Source: Lachnospiraceae bacterium
Lineage (GTDB): Bacteria; Bacillota; Clostridia; Lachnospirales; Lachnospiraceae
Assembly: GCA_014804225.1 (NCBI GenBank)
Contig: JAAVAF010000045.1
Coordinates: 1-27,696, forward strand
Direction: 5' to 3'
Length of the DNA: 27,696 nt
Shown here: positions 14,802 through 22,876 of the stretch, piece by piece
Layout: each line of letters opens with the position of its first letter
Numbering within the stretch: position 1 is the stretch's first letter
Position numbers and translations under genes: made by a program
The notes under the pieces: generated by a model
Seen by the model: only the letters and a program-made list of their open reading frames with translations
What the model was told of the DNA's origin: nothing
Database searches by the model: none

Positions 14802-16508
14802 ATGAGAATGAAGAAAGAAACTTTAACAGGTTATCCGTCAATTGATAAGCCGTGGCTGAAATATTACAGTCAAGAGGCAATAGATATGCAATTGACGGAA
14901 TGCACAATGTATGAGTACATTTTAAATCAGAATCAAGATAGAATTGCGATAGATTATTATGATACAAAAATGAGTTACGGACAGATGTTTCAAGAAATTT
15001 CATATTTAGCGGGTACGCTTGAAAGTGTTGGAGTTAAGGAAGGGGATATAGTTACTGTTTGTATGATGAATTCTCCCCAAACAATATGTTTAGTATTCGC
15101 TCTTAATAAAATCGGCGCTGTTGCCAATATGGTATGGGGTACCAGTTCATGCGAGGAATTAAAGAAAAGCATAACGGATACGAAATCAGCTATCGTTTTT
15201 ACGATTGATTCATTTCAGAATAAATTTGAGCAGCTTGTAGATGAAACACCTTTGAAACAGATTGTAGTCGCCGGATTTTCAAAAGCGATAGGCAGTTCTG
15301 AGTCAAAAATGGATTTGAAAGAAATTGCTTTTTCAAAGGCTTCGAAATTTATACCTTGGGAACATTTTTTTCAATGCAAACGAGAAAGTCAAAAGATATG
15401 TTCAAATGCAGATGCAGCAGCAGTTATTACTTATACCGGCGGAACAACCGGTGGAGCAAAAGGCGCTGTACTTAGTAACAAAGGTATTGTTGTAAATGCA
15501 CAGCAATATGTAATTGGTGAGCATATTTTACGACGTGGCGATACATGGGCACAGGTATTGCCTTTACATATCGCATATGGTATGACATTTTCGCTAATGG
15601 TACCGTTAAGTGTTGGTATGACGATTATAGTTAGGAATGTCATGGAGGATTCGATAGCAGAGCTTTGTCAAAAATTTAAGCCTAATCATATTGCCTATGG
15701 TCCTGCATATTGGGAGGCATTTGCAGATGATAATAAAGATATAGATTTATCGTGTTTGATTTCTCCAATTACGGGGGGAGATATACTGAATGTGGCAGTT
15801 GAAAAGAAAATTAATAAATATTTAGAGAAACAGGGAAGTAGGAGCTTGCTTATAAACGGATATGGTATGACAGAGGCAAATGTAGTTATTTCGGTCAATT
15901 ATCAGCATACGCATAAATATGGTAGTGTAGGAATTCCACTTGTAAAAAATACAGTATCAGCATTTGATTTGGAAACTGGAAAAGAACTAAAATATGGTGA
16001 ACAAGGTGAAATATGTATTCAAACACCTTCAATGATGAAAGGGTATATTAACAATCAAGAAGAAACTAATAATGTTATAAGGCAACATGATGACGGGAAA
16101 CTTTGGTTACATTCGGGCGATCTTGGATACATTACGGAGGATGGATTTGTTTATATTAGTGGCAGATTAAAGAGATATATGCTGCATATTGCAAACGGGC
16201 TCCACAAAAAGGTATTCAGCCTTGATATAGAAAAAGTCCTGATGAATCATCCTAAAGTTGCTAAATGCGCGGTTGTGCCAATGAGAGATGAGGTTACCTT
16301 TCAAGTACCGGCAGCTTATATTATTTTGAAAAAAGAATATCATGTTGATGGAGATTTGGAAAAGGAATTGATTTCTTATGCAGAAACCAATTTACAAGAC
16401 GGTTACAGACCTCGAAAGTATATTTTTGTTGATAAATTTCCATTGACAAAAGTAGGCAAGATTGACTATCTTGCGTTGGAACGGGATGTGGAGGAAAGAG
16501 ATGAGTGA
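14802..16508 (+). CDS. Acyl-CoA synthetase-like adenylate-forming enzyme (AMP-binding)
   Basis: Counting from the ATG at 14802 (568 aa; AAAGG five bases upstream), the class I adenylation motifs are complete. These are A3 YTGGTTGGAKG (about 211-221), A5 NGYGMTEAN (about 352-360), A7 SGDLGY (about 438-443), A8 GRLKR (about 454-458) and the catalytic Lys in KVGKIDY (about 553). It should activate a carboxylic acid with ATP, then probably transfer it to CoA or a carrier thiol. The acid cannot be read from sequence. No carrier protein or thioesterase is nearby. An upstream extension to 14733 has no ribosome site. The next gene overlaps its stop by eight bases. Sequence around it is more AT-rich than the flanking genes, suggesting transfer. 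Confidence 0.87.
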   Translation: MRMKKETLTGYPSIDKPWLKYYSQEAIDMQLTECTMYEYILNQNQDRIAIDYYDTKMSYGQMFQEISYLAGTLESVGVKEGDIVTVCMMNSPQTICLVFALNKIGAVANMVWGTSSCEELKKSITDTKSAIVFTIDSFQNKFEQLVDETPLKQIVVAGFSKAIGSSESKMDLKEIAFSKASKFIPWEHFFQCKRESQKICSNADAAAVITYTGGTTGGAKGAVLSNKGIVVNAQQYVIGEHILRRGDTWAQVLPLHIAYGMTFSLMVPLSVGMTIIVRNVMEDSIAELCQKFKPNHIAYGPAYWEAFADDNKDIDLSCLISPITGGDILNVAVEKKINKYLEKQGSRSLLINGYGMTEANVVISVNYQHTHKYGSVGIPLVKNTVSAFDLETGKELKYGEQGEICIQTPSMMKGYINNQEETNNVIRQHDDGKLWLHSGDLGYITEDGFVYISGRLKRYMLHIANGLHKKVFSLDIEKVLMNHPKVAKCAVVPMRDEVTFQVPAAYIILKKEYHVDGDLEKELISYAETNLQDGYRPRKYIFVDKFPLTKVGKIDYLALERDVEERDE

Positions 16509-16674
16509 AAAACATATGTGCAAATGTTGTAACGGAAGTGGAAAAGTAAAATGTCATCGTTGTGGTGGATATGGAACGATGGACGATAAGAAAAAATCCG
16601 TTTGCTATTACTGTCAGGGACACAAAGAGATTGAATGTCCGGTTTGTAATGGAACAGGAATGGTAGAAGAATAA
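16501..16674 (+). CDS. Stand-alone DnaJ-type zinc-finger protein (57 aa)
   Basis: The product is little more than four CxxC units: CKCCNGSG, CHRCGGYG, CYYCQGHK and CPVCNGTG. Three match the CxxCxGxG repeat of the DnaJ cysteine-rich domain and the third has lost the glycines. In DnaJ these bind two zinc ions and contact unfolded protein. No J domain or substrate domain is attached. GGAGG lies six bases before the ATG, and the start overlaps the adenylating enzyme's end by eight bases, implying coupled, matched expression. A helper or redox/chaperone role for that enzyme or its product is inference. Confidence 0.82.
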   Translation: MSEKHMCKCCNGSGKVKCHRCGGYGTMDDKKKSVCYYCQGHKEIECPVCNGTGMVEE

Positions 16675-16707
16675 GCCATAAGATAGTAATAATTAGTAGG
16701 GGATAAT

Positions 16708-17411
16708 ATGCTTTTTGTGATTTTTATAATAGGAATAGGCATAGCCGCTTTAATATGGATAGAAGCTGGTGAACCAACAGGAAACAGAAATGATAAAATG
16801 GAAAAACTCTACGCTACACAGGAGTATGCTTATATCAGAAATTTGCTGGAGGACTGCACTTTAGTAAGTAAGGACTTTTTGACGATATACTTTCATATTG
16901 ACCAAGGTGACCACTTGGACGGCTTTTTTGATTTTTCTTTTCGATTTCAAGATTTGGAAAAGCGTGTTATTGCTTCACGAAGATTTGCTTTGGAGGCCAT
17001 TGAACCGCATATCAAGTCGCAATATTGGGCAGAATTGAATGCACAGAAAAATATGATCACAGAAAAAGCGGTTAAGATGGCGATGGATAAAGTATATCAT
17101 AAAAGATTGAAAATCCAAAATGATGCGGATTCCGACTTTTTCTATCGGTTATTTGGTGGACGCCGCTTTAAAAAAAGGGATTTTGCCATAACGTCTCCAT
17201 TTGAATATTATGCTATTTCAGAAGGTAAATGTATTGTTGATACGGATGTTGGAAAATAGAGGGGGATGATGCTGTCTATACAGGTATTGTAGGCTTCGGA
17301 AGTGATGTGAGTAAAATAGTTCCATATGCAATTGAAGAAATTGCGGAAGAATTATTTCCAATTGTATCAGTGTCAAGATATAAAACTGGCTGTTATGTAA
17401 GTATACATTAA
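16708..17411 (+). pseudogene. Membrane-anchored protein of unknown function, frameshifted
   Basis: The first frame (16708-17259, 183 aa) begins with a hydrophobic anchor (MLFVIFIIGIGIAALIWIEA). It continues as a mixed, soluble-looking domain and stops at TAG after a run of four A. The -1 frame is open from that point and reads convincingly as protein (IEGDDAVYTGIVGFGSDVSK ... GCYVSIH) for 51 more codons to TAA at 17409-17411. Adding one A to the run would give a single protein of 234 residues. This is either a real frameshift mutation, a sequencing error, or slippage on AAAA before the stop. I recognise no family. It lies 33 bases after the zinc-finger gene and probably shares its transcript. 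Confidence 0.7.
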
Positions 17412-17481
17412 GGTGAGAATAATAAGACAATTCAATATTACAGCAAAAATAAACAAAAACCATATTGTCTGTAAAAAAGAG

Positions 17482-17510
17482 TTGAAAAAAAGTTGCGACT
17501 AATTTATATT
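17482..17510 (+). promoter_or_regulatory. Candidate promoter of the DUF4143 ATPase gene, within a perfect inverted repeat
   Basis: TTGAAA (17482-17487), a 17-base spacer and TATATT (17505-17510). The spacer is the left arm, and the -10 the loop, of the 17-bp inverted repeat at 17487-17537. Confidence 0.45.
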
Positions 17511-17537
17511 ATAAATACAGATTAGTCGCAACTTTTT
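17487..17537 (+). terminator. Perfect 17-bp inverted repeat; terminator and/or operator
   Basis: The left arm (17487-17503, AAAAAGTTGCGACTAAT) pairs perfectly with 17521-17537 across a 17-base AT-rich loop. The right arm ends in TTTTT. It can end the upstream cassette and, read as DNA, is a symmetrical site over the promoter at 17482-17510. Confidence 0.7.
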
Positions 17538-17565
17538 GTGCCTTTTGGAAGGATGTGGTATTGGT

Positions 17566-18822
17566 ATGTATATAAAGCGTGCAATAGAAGATGTCATAGA
17601 AATAACAAATAAGGGATTTAAAGCAGTTCTTGTAACCGGGGCAAGGCAGGTTGGAAAATCGACGTTATTAAAGCATTTGTACAACGGACACAGATATATT
17701 ACTTTTGATGATCCAGTGCTTCTTAGCGAAACAAGAAAGGAACCAGGACTTTTTTTCAGAAATTATAAACCGCCTATGATATTGGATGAGGTGCAGTATA
17801 TTTCGGAATTGTTTCCTTATATCAAAATGGAATGTGACAAAGTGGATGATAAGGGATTGTTTCAACTGACGGGTTCGCAGCAGTATCAGATGATGAAAAA
17901 CGTATCGGAGTCACTTGCGGGAAGAGTTGCTATTTTAGAATTGGCAGGGTTGTCGCTGCGCGAAATGAGAGCGGATACGTTTCGACAGCCGTTTATTCCC
18001 TCTGAGAACTATATCAATGAGCGGGGAAAAACTGCAAAAGTATGCGATCATTTATGGGAAATTATTCATAGAGGCGGCTATCCGGCATTGGCCGATAAAA
18101 ATGTGGATTGGCAGACATTCTTTTCTTCTTATGTGCAGACTTATATTGACCGGGATATCAATGACCTTGCAAATGTGAAAAATAAGTTGAAATTTACCCA
18201 ATTTCTTACCGTAATGGCATCAAGAACAGGACAAATGCTGAACTATGCAGCCATTGCAGAACAGCTCGAAATATCTGCGTCAACGGTTAAAGAGTGGATA
18301 TCTTTGTTGGAAGCATCGGGGATTGTGTATATCTTGCAGCCATTTTCCAATTCTTCATTGAATAGGGTGATTAAAACACCAAAGCTTTATTTTAGGGATA
18401 CGGGACTTATCTGTTACCTTGCAAAATATCCGACAGCCGATGCTGCAATGAACGGTGCAATGGCAGGAGAGCTGTTTGAAACGTTTGTCGTATCCGAGAT
18501 TTTGAAAAGTTTTTCCAATGCAGGATTAGATTACCGAATGTATGTGACATATTATCGCGGAAAAGATAAAATCAGAAGGAGACGAAACGGAGAACGTACG
18601 GAACAGGAAGCAGAAATTGATTTAATGATTGAGCAGGGAGATACAATTTATCCGGTAGAAATTAAACTGTCAGCAAATCCGAAGCTTTCCATGACAAATG
18701 CATTTGACGTGATTGATAAGATAAGCGGGAAAAATAGGGGAAACGGGACGATTGTATGTATGTATGAGTCCGTTCAGTGGCTGAATGAAAGGACTGTGGC
18801 GGTTCCGGTGGAGTATATTTGA
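17566..18822 (+). CDS. AAA_14/DUF4143 ATP-binding protein
   Basis: Counting from the ATG at 17566 (418 aa), Walker A is GARQVGKST (25-33) and Walker B ends MILDEVQ (about 71-77). A helical region follows, then a DUF4143 C-terminal part with EAEIDLMIEQ and YPVEIKLS. The last two resemble the E-x-D and E-x-K residues of a restriction-endonuclease-like fold. This two-part protein is very common in bacteria and archaea as a lone gene and has no settled function. The frame is open back to TTG codons at 17536 and 17545, but ATG 17566 is the first conventional start. GGAAGG lies 13 bases upstream. It has its own candidate promoter and ends the accessory block. Confidence 0.9.
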   Translation: MYIKRAIEDVIEITNKGFKAVLVTGARQVGKSTLLKHLYNGHRYITFDDPVLLSETRKEPGLFFRNYKPPMILDEVQYISELFPYIKMECDKVDDKGLFQLTGSQQYQMMKNVSESLAGRVAILELAGLSLREMRADTFRQPFIPSENYINERGKTAKVCDHLWEIIHRGGYPALADKNVDWQTFFSSYVQTYIDRDINDLANVKNKLKFTQFLTVMASRTGQMLNYAAIAEQLEISASTVKEWISLLEASGIVYILQPFSNSSLNRVIKTPKLYFRDTGLICYLAKYPTADAAMNGAMAGELFETFVVSEILKSFSNAGLDYRMYVTYYRGKDKIRRRRNGERTEQEAEIDLMIEQGDTIYPVEIKLSANPKLSMTNAFDVIDKISGKNRGNGTIVCMYESVQWLNERTVAVPVEYI

Positions 18823-18881
18823 GGGGGAAGTAAGTTATTTCAGTCTTTATTTTATAAAAGGCGAAAAATAAAATTCCCCCT
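18822..18881 (+). terminator. Possible weak terminator after the ATPase gene
   Basis: AGGGGGAA (18822-18829, overlapping the stop) pairs with TTCCCCCT (18874-18881). An inner stem of TTATTTT with AAAAATAA shortens the large loop. No T-run of note follows. Confidence 0.3.
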
Positions 18882-18910
18882 TTGACAAAATAAAAAAATG
18901 CATATATAAT
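18882..18910 (+). promoter_or_regulatory. Perfect-consensus promoter of the MATE leader
   Basis: TTGACA (18882-18887), exactly 17 bases, then TATAAT (18905-18910). Transcription should start near 18917, about 170 bases before the MATE gene. Confidence 0.85.
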
Positions 18911-18927
18911 AATACCGTCGAGTAGCG

Positions 18928-18964
18928 AAAAGCGTAAATCCAGATTATGGGTTTGCGCTTTTTT
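18928..18964 (+). terminator. Leader terminator/attenuator upstream of the MATE gene
   Basis: A 14-bp stem (18928-18941 with 18949-18962, two G-U pairs, 7-base loop) is followed by a run of six T that overlaps the stem end. It sits only 11 bases after the expected transcription start. Confidence 0.75.
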
Positions 18965-19090
18965 CGTCCAATAAGACGATGCGCAAAGCGTGTCGGCGTT
19001 TGGTCGGATCAGACAAAATATGGTTATGGCAGCTTTCCGAAAAAGTCTCCTGAGAGTGAAACTTCTCAAAAGAAAAGGAGGAAAAATTGA
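18947..19090 (+). CDS. Possible 47-aa leader ORF overlapping the MATE start
   Basis: An ATG at 18947 opens a 47-codon frame that runs through the structured module and ends in a TGA (19088-19090) sharing two bases with the MATE start TTG. The product would be very basic (14 Lys/Arg). There is no ribosome site before its ATG, which lies in the attenuator loop. The stop/start overlap is what one would expect of coupling, but the frame may be open by chance. Confidence 0.3.
   Translation: MGLRFFRPIRRCAKRVGVWSDQTKYGYGSFPKKSPESETSQKKRRKN
18966..19003 (+). repeat. 38-nt structured module, copy 2
   Basis: This matches the module at 276-313 at 33 of 38 positions. It directly follows the T-run of a hairpin, as in copy 1. 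The three differences inside the 8-bp stem change pairs A-U, C-G and G-U to G-U, U-G and A-U, so pairing is kept on the plus strand. Confidence 0.6.
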
Positions 19091-20520
19091 ATAAAGAAGC
19101 AACAGCAAACAAAATGGGAACCGAGGCGGTTCCAAAAGTGATGTTAAGTATGGGGATACCAATTATTCTGTCAATGGTATTGCAAGCCTGCTACAACATC
19201 GTGGACAGTATGTTTGTGGCAAGGATTCCGGATACCGGCAATATCACCAATATGGGAGAATACGCAGTAAACGCGTTGACACTGGCATTCCCTGTGCAGA
19301 TGTTAATTGTGGCATTTGGCATCGGGACAGGTGTAGGTGTCAATGCGCTGCTTGCAAAAAGTTTGGGGCAGCGGGATGAAGAAAAGGTTGCAAAGACAGC
19401 TGGGAACGGGGTGACACTGGCCCTTATCATCTATGCGGTATTTTTATTATTTGGTTTATTTGGCGTGAAAGCATATATCGGAAGTCAGACGAAGGACGAA
19501 GTGATTCTTGAAATGGGCATCTCCTATCTTTCGATCTGCTGCGTTGTTTCGTTTGGCATTGTCCTGTTTTCCGTTTATGAAAAACTGCTGCAGTCAACGG
19601 GAAAGACCATCTATTCCACAATTGCGCAGATTACAGGCGCCGTTGTCAATATTGTGCTGGATCCAATCATGATTTTCGGTTATTTTGGGCTGCCCGCGAT
19701 GGGCATCCGCGGCGCGGCGTATGCGACCGTGATCGGACAGATAGCGTCTATGTTGATCGCGATGTATTTCCATTATAAGAAAAATACGGAAGTCAAATCA
19801 GGCAGACAATATCTGAAATTGGATAAGGACATTGTAAAAGAAATCTATGTCATCGGACTTCCGGCGATTATCATGCAGGCATTGATGTCGTTTATGACAT
19901 ATGGTGTAAATCTGATTTTTGGCACCGTTTCTCAGGCGGCGGTGACGGCATACGGTATTTTTTATAAGATCCAGCAGTTTATTTTCTTTGCAGGATTTGG
20001 TCTGCGTGACGCGATTACCCCGATTGTGTCCTTTAATTTCGGAATGGGGGATAAGAAACGCGTAAAACAGGGTATTTTTTACGGTATCCTGTATACGGAA
20101 ATTATCATGCTGGTCGGCATGATTGGACTGGAGGTATTTGCAAGTCCTTTGATTGGATTATTCGCGATGTCTAAGGAAACGGAAGAACTGTGCGTTTTAG
20201 CGGCGAGAATTATTGCGACAGGTTTTCTGTTCGCCGGAGGAAATATCGCGATACAGGGTGTGTTTCAGGCATTGGGCTGCGGGCTGAATTCGCTGATCGT
20301 CTCCCTGCTTCGGCTGTGCATCGTTGTGCTGCCGCTGGCATGGTTGTTTGCAAAGCTTGACAATGCAGCGTTTATGATATGGTGGGCATTTCCGATTGCA
20401 GAGTTTGTGGCGTTTGTTGTGGCGGTTGTACTGATGCTGCAGGCAGACCGTAAAATGATAAGACCGATGAAAGAAGAAAAGCGTGTGGAGCGCTTTACGA
20501 AGCTTGCAAAAGTAATATAG
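19087..20520 (+). CDS. MATE-family multidrug efflux transporter
   Basis: The 477-residue protein has about 12 membrane segments and MATE hallmarks near the N terminus (MGIPIILSMVLQACYNIVDSMFV). The second half repeats the pattern (VIGLPAIIMQALMSFMTYGVN and GFGLRDAITPIVSFNFGMGD). It should export cationic drugs or metabolites using an Na+ or H+ gradient; substrates are unknown. The start is TTG, with AGGAGG five bases upstream. A structured leader with a terminator precedes it. Only 11 bases separate its stop from the operator of the MarR operon, so some readthrough into that operon is likely. Confidence 0.93.
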   Translation: MNKEATANKMGTEAVPKVMLSMGIPIILSMVLQACYNIVDSMFVARIPDTGNITNMGEYAVNALTLAFPVQMLIVAFGIGTGVGVNALLAKSLGQRDEEKVAKTAGNGVTLALIIYAVFLLFGLFGVKAYIGSQTKDEVILEMGISYLSICCVVSFGIVLFSVYEKLLQSTGKTIYSTIAQITGAVVNIVLDPIMIFGYFGLPAMGIRGAAYATVIGQIASMLIAMYFHYKKNTEVKSGRQYLKLDKDIVKEIYVIGLPAIIMQALMSFMTYGVNLIFGTVSQAAVTAYGIFYKIQQFIFFAGFGLRDAITPIVSFNFGMGDKKRVKQGIFYGILYTEIIMLVGMIGLEVFASPLIGLFAMSKETEELCVLAARIIATGFLFAGGNIAIQGVFQALGCGLNSLIVSLLRLCIVVLPLAWLFAKLDNAAFMIWWAFPIAEFVAFVVAVVLMLQADRKMIRPMKEEKRVERFTKLAKVI

Positions 20521-20531
20521 ACAGGAATTTA

Positions 20532-20585
20532 TTAAGGTACCTTGACAAAATAAGGATAACATCCTATAATGTTAAGGTACCTTAA
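20532..20585 (+). promoter_or_regulatory. MarR-operon promoter with two palindromic operators
   Basis: TTGACA (20542-20547), a 17-base spacer and TATAAT (20565-20570) form a perfect-consensus promoter. The palindrome TTAAGGTACCTTAA lies just after the -10 (20572-20585). A near copy (20532-20545, one change) overlaps the -35. The centres are 40 bp apart. This is a classic autorepressor arrangement, and the MarR gene is next. Confidence 0.88.
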
Positions 20586-20617
20586 TAATTTATATGAAAT
20601 AAGAATGGGAAACGAAT

Positions 20618-21142
20618 ATGGAGAAAAATTTTCGAGAAGAGTTCCGTCAGGCACACTATGATGCGACAGACAGAAACGACAAGCTGATGATTAACTTTTG
20701 GGACATCGATCATACCATGCATTCTTTGTATGAAGGACGGGGAAGCCAGAAACGTATTCTGATTATTCTTTTGGAATTCGGGACGATTACGCAGAGAGGG
20801 TTGACCGAGTGGCTTGGCATTCAGCCTGGTTCTGCGAGTGAGGTGATTGCAAAGCTGGAAAAGAGCGGTTTGATTGCGCGTACCGAAAATCCGGTTGACC
20901 GCCGCACTACAGATATCACGCTCACTGAACAGGGAAGAGTAAAGGCTGAAGAAGCAGCACAACAGCGTAGAATGCGACATGAACAAATGTTTGCAACTTT
21001 AACAGAAGACGAGAAAGTCACATTGTTGACATTGCTTGAAAAATTGAATGCAGACTGGCGCGAACGTTATAAAAATATGGATGACCATTCTTATGGCAGA
21101 CATGGCAAGCATCGTCATCATCATGAAAGAGAAGGCAGGTGA
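20618..21142 (+). CDS. MarR-family transcriptional regulator
   Basis: The 174-residue protein has a MarR winged helix: a helix-turn-helix around ITQRGLTEWLGIQPGSASEVI (about 57-77), then the wing with NPVDRRTTDITLTEQG (about 91-106). It ends in an unusual His-rich tail (HSYGRHGKHRHHH), which could bind metal. It should repress its own promoter through the TTAAGGTACCTTAA sites, with release by a drug or other ligand inducing the ABC exporter genes. GGGA lies seven bases before the ATG. The ABC gene follows after six bases. Confidence 0.92.
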   Translation: MEKNFREEFRQAHYDATDRNDKLMINFWDIDHTMHSLYEGRGSQKRILIILLEFGTITQRGLTEWLGIQPGSASEVIAKLEKSGLIARTENPVDRRTTDITLTEQGRVKAEEAAQQRRMRHEQMFATLTEDEKVTLLTLLEKLNADWRERYKNMDDHSYGRHGKHRHHHEREGR

Positions 21143-21148
21143 CAATCA

Positions 21149-22876
21149 ATGTGGAAGTATATTAGAAAATATCTGCCATTCGCAATTCTTGCCGCATTGT
21201 TTATGATTTGTGAGGTCATGATGGATCTGATACAGCCGGGATTGATGCGCGAAATCGTGGATGATGGTGTACTTGGGATGGAGAATGGCGGCATCGGTGA
21301 CTTGACTTTAATCTGGCGTTTGGGACTTCAAATGATTTTACTTGTCCTGTTTGGCGGCTTTTGTGGCTCAATGAATAATGTATTTGTGCATATGACGGGA
21401 CAGAATGTCGGAAATGAGATGCGAAAGGATTGTTTTCGTAATATTATGACCTTTTCGTTTCCGCAGCTTGACCGATTTGGAACCGGTTCCCTTGTGACAA
21501 GAGTGACAAACGACATTACGCAGGTGCAGAACTTTGTAGCGCAGTTTGTGCGCGGTATGATTCGTACGTCGCTTTTGACCTTTGGAAGTATGTATTTTAT
21601 GTTTCGTCTGAATCAAACCTTTGGGCTGATTGTGCTGTGTGCATTTCCGTTTATGGTGGGATGTATCGTATTCTGCCTGACAAAAGCGAATCCGTTGTTT
21701 GCAAAATTGCAGGCGCAGCTGGATGCAATTAACGCGATTATGCAGGAGGACATTTCCGGCATCCGGATTATTAAGGCGTGCGTGCGGGAACTTTATGAAA
21801 AGCTGCGGTTTGGAAAGGCGAATGATGAGTTAATTAAAACACAGCTGCGTGTACTGGTTATTTTTGCTTTTATGAATCCGATAATCAATGCGCTGATGTA
21901 CCTTGTGGTGGCTGTGATTTTGAAGGTCGGTTCGTTTGATGTGGGAAACGGTTTGACGACTCCCGGCTGTATCATGGCGGCAATTACATATACGACGCAG
22001 ATGCTTAATGGTATTTTGATGCTAGTTATGCTCTTTCAGGGAATTTCAAGGGGATATACCTCTTGGAAACGTGTAAAGGAAGTGTTACATACCGCGCCGG
22101 AGTTAAAGGATGGTGATTTTGATAAAACTACGGACTGTCGCGGGAGTATTGAATTTAGGGATGTATCTTTTGCGTATCCCGGTTCGGGGCAGGCGGTTTT
22201 GGAGCATATTGATTTAAAGGTGAATCAGGGGGAAACGGTCGCGATTATGGGCGCAACCGGCTGCGGAAAAACCTCTTTGATTAATCTGATTCCCCGTTTT
22301 TATGACGTAACGTCAGGAACGGTTTTGGTTGACGGCGTTGATGTGAAGGAGTATCGGCAGAAAGCGCTGCGCGACAAGGTTGCCGTTGTACTGCAAAAGA
22401 GCGAGTTGTTCAGCATGACAATCGGAGAAAATATTTCATGGGGAAAACAAAATGCGAGCGATTTGGAGATTCAGTCTGCGGCGGAAGTTGCGCAGGCGGA
22501 CAGCTTTATCTCTTCGACAGTCGAGGGATATGATACACCCGTTGCAGAACGCGGCATGAGCCTGTCTGGTGGACAGAAGCAGAGAATTTCGATTGCAAGA
22601 GCCGTGCTAAAGTCGGCGGAAATTTTGATTTTTGACGATTCGACCAGCGCTTTGGACTTGAAGACAGAAGCGGATTTATATGGGGATTTGCAGAAATCCC
22701 ATCCGGAAAGCACGAAAATTATTGTGGCGCAGCGTATTGCATCGGTGCGCAGGGCGGACAGAATCGTTGTAATGGATCATGGCAGGATTGTTGCTGTCGG
22801 AACGCATGAGGAGCTTCGCAAGACCTGCCCGATCTATCAGGATATCTGTGATTCGCAAATCGGGCAGGAAGCATGA
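21149..22876 (+). CDS. ABC exporter half with degenerate ATP site
   Basis: The 575-residue protein has a six-segment type IV exporter membrane domain (about 1-310) and a nucleotide-binding domain. Walker A is GATGCGKT (368-375), the signature is LSGGQ (472-476) and Walker B is ILIFDD. Asp497 replaces the catalytic Glu and Gln528 replaces the switch His (VAQRI). These changes define the inactive-site half of heterodimeric exporters such as TM287/288 and LmrCD. It starts six bases after marR with AGGTGA upstream. Its partner, encoded next, supplies the competent Glu and His. Confidence 0.93.
   Translation: MWKYIRKYLPFAILAALFMICEVMMDLIQPGLMREIVDDGVLGMENGGIGDLTLIWRLGLQMILLVLFGGFCGSMNNVFVHMTGQNVGNEMRKDCFRNIMTFSFPQLDRFGTGSLVTRVTNDITQVQNFVAQFVRGMIRTSLLTFGSMYFMFRLNQTFGLIVLCAFPFMVGCIVFCLTKANPLFAKLQAQLDAINAIMQEDISGIRIIKACVRELYEKLRFGKANDELIKTQLRVLVIFAFMNPIINALMYLVVAVILKVGSFDVGNGLTTPGCIMAAITYTTQMLNGILMLVMLFQGISRGYTSWKRVKEVLHTAPELKDGDFDKTTDCRGSIEFRDVSFAYPGSGQAVLEHIDLKVNQGETVAIMGATGCGKTSLINLIPRFYDVTSGTVLVDGVDVKEYRQKALRDKVAVVLQKSELFSMTIGENISWGKQNASDLEIQSAAEVAQADSFISSTVEGYDTPVAERGMSLSGGQKQRISIARAVLKSAEILIFDDSTSALDLKTEADLYGDLQKSHPESTKIIVAQRIASVRRADRIVVMDHGRIVAVGTHEELRKTCPIYQDICDSQIGQEA

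Noticed and set aside
17566..18822. DUF4143 ATPase as part of a defence system
   Set aside because: Such ATPases are widespread as lone genes, and no defence partner is adjacent beyond the separate toxin pair.
18917..19086. The MATE leader as a T-box or known riboswitch
   Set aside because: No T-box sequence or specifier loop and no aptamer core that I recognise; only the hairpin and the 38-nt module are supported.
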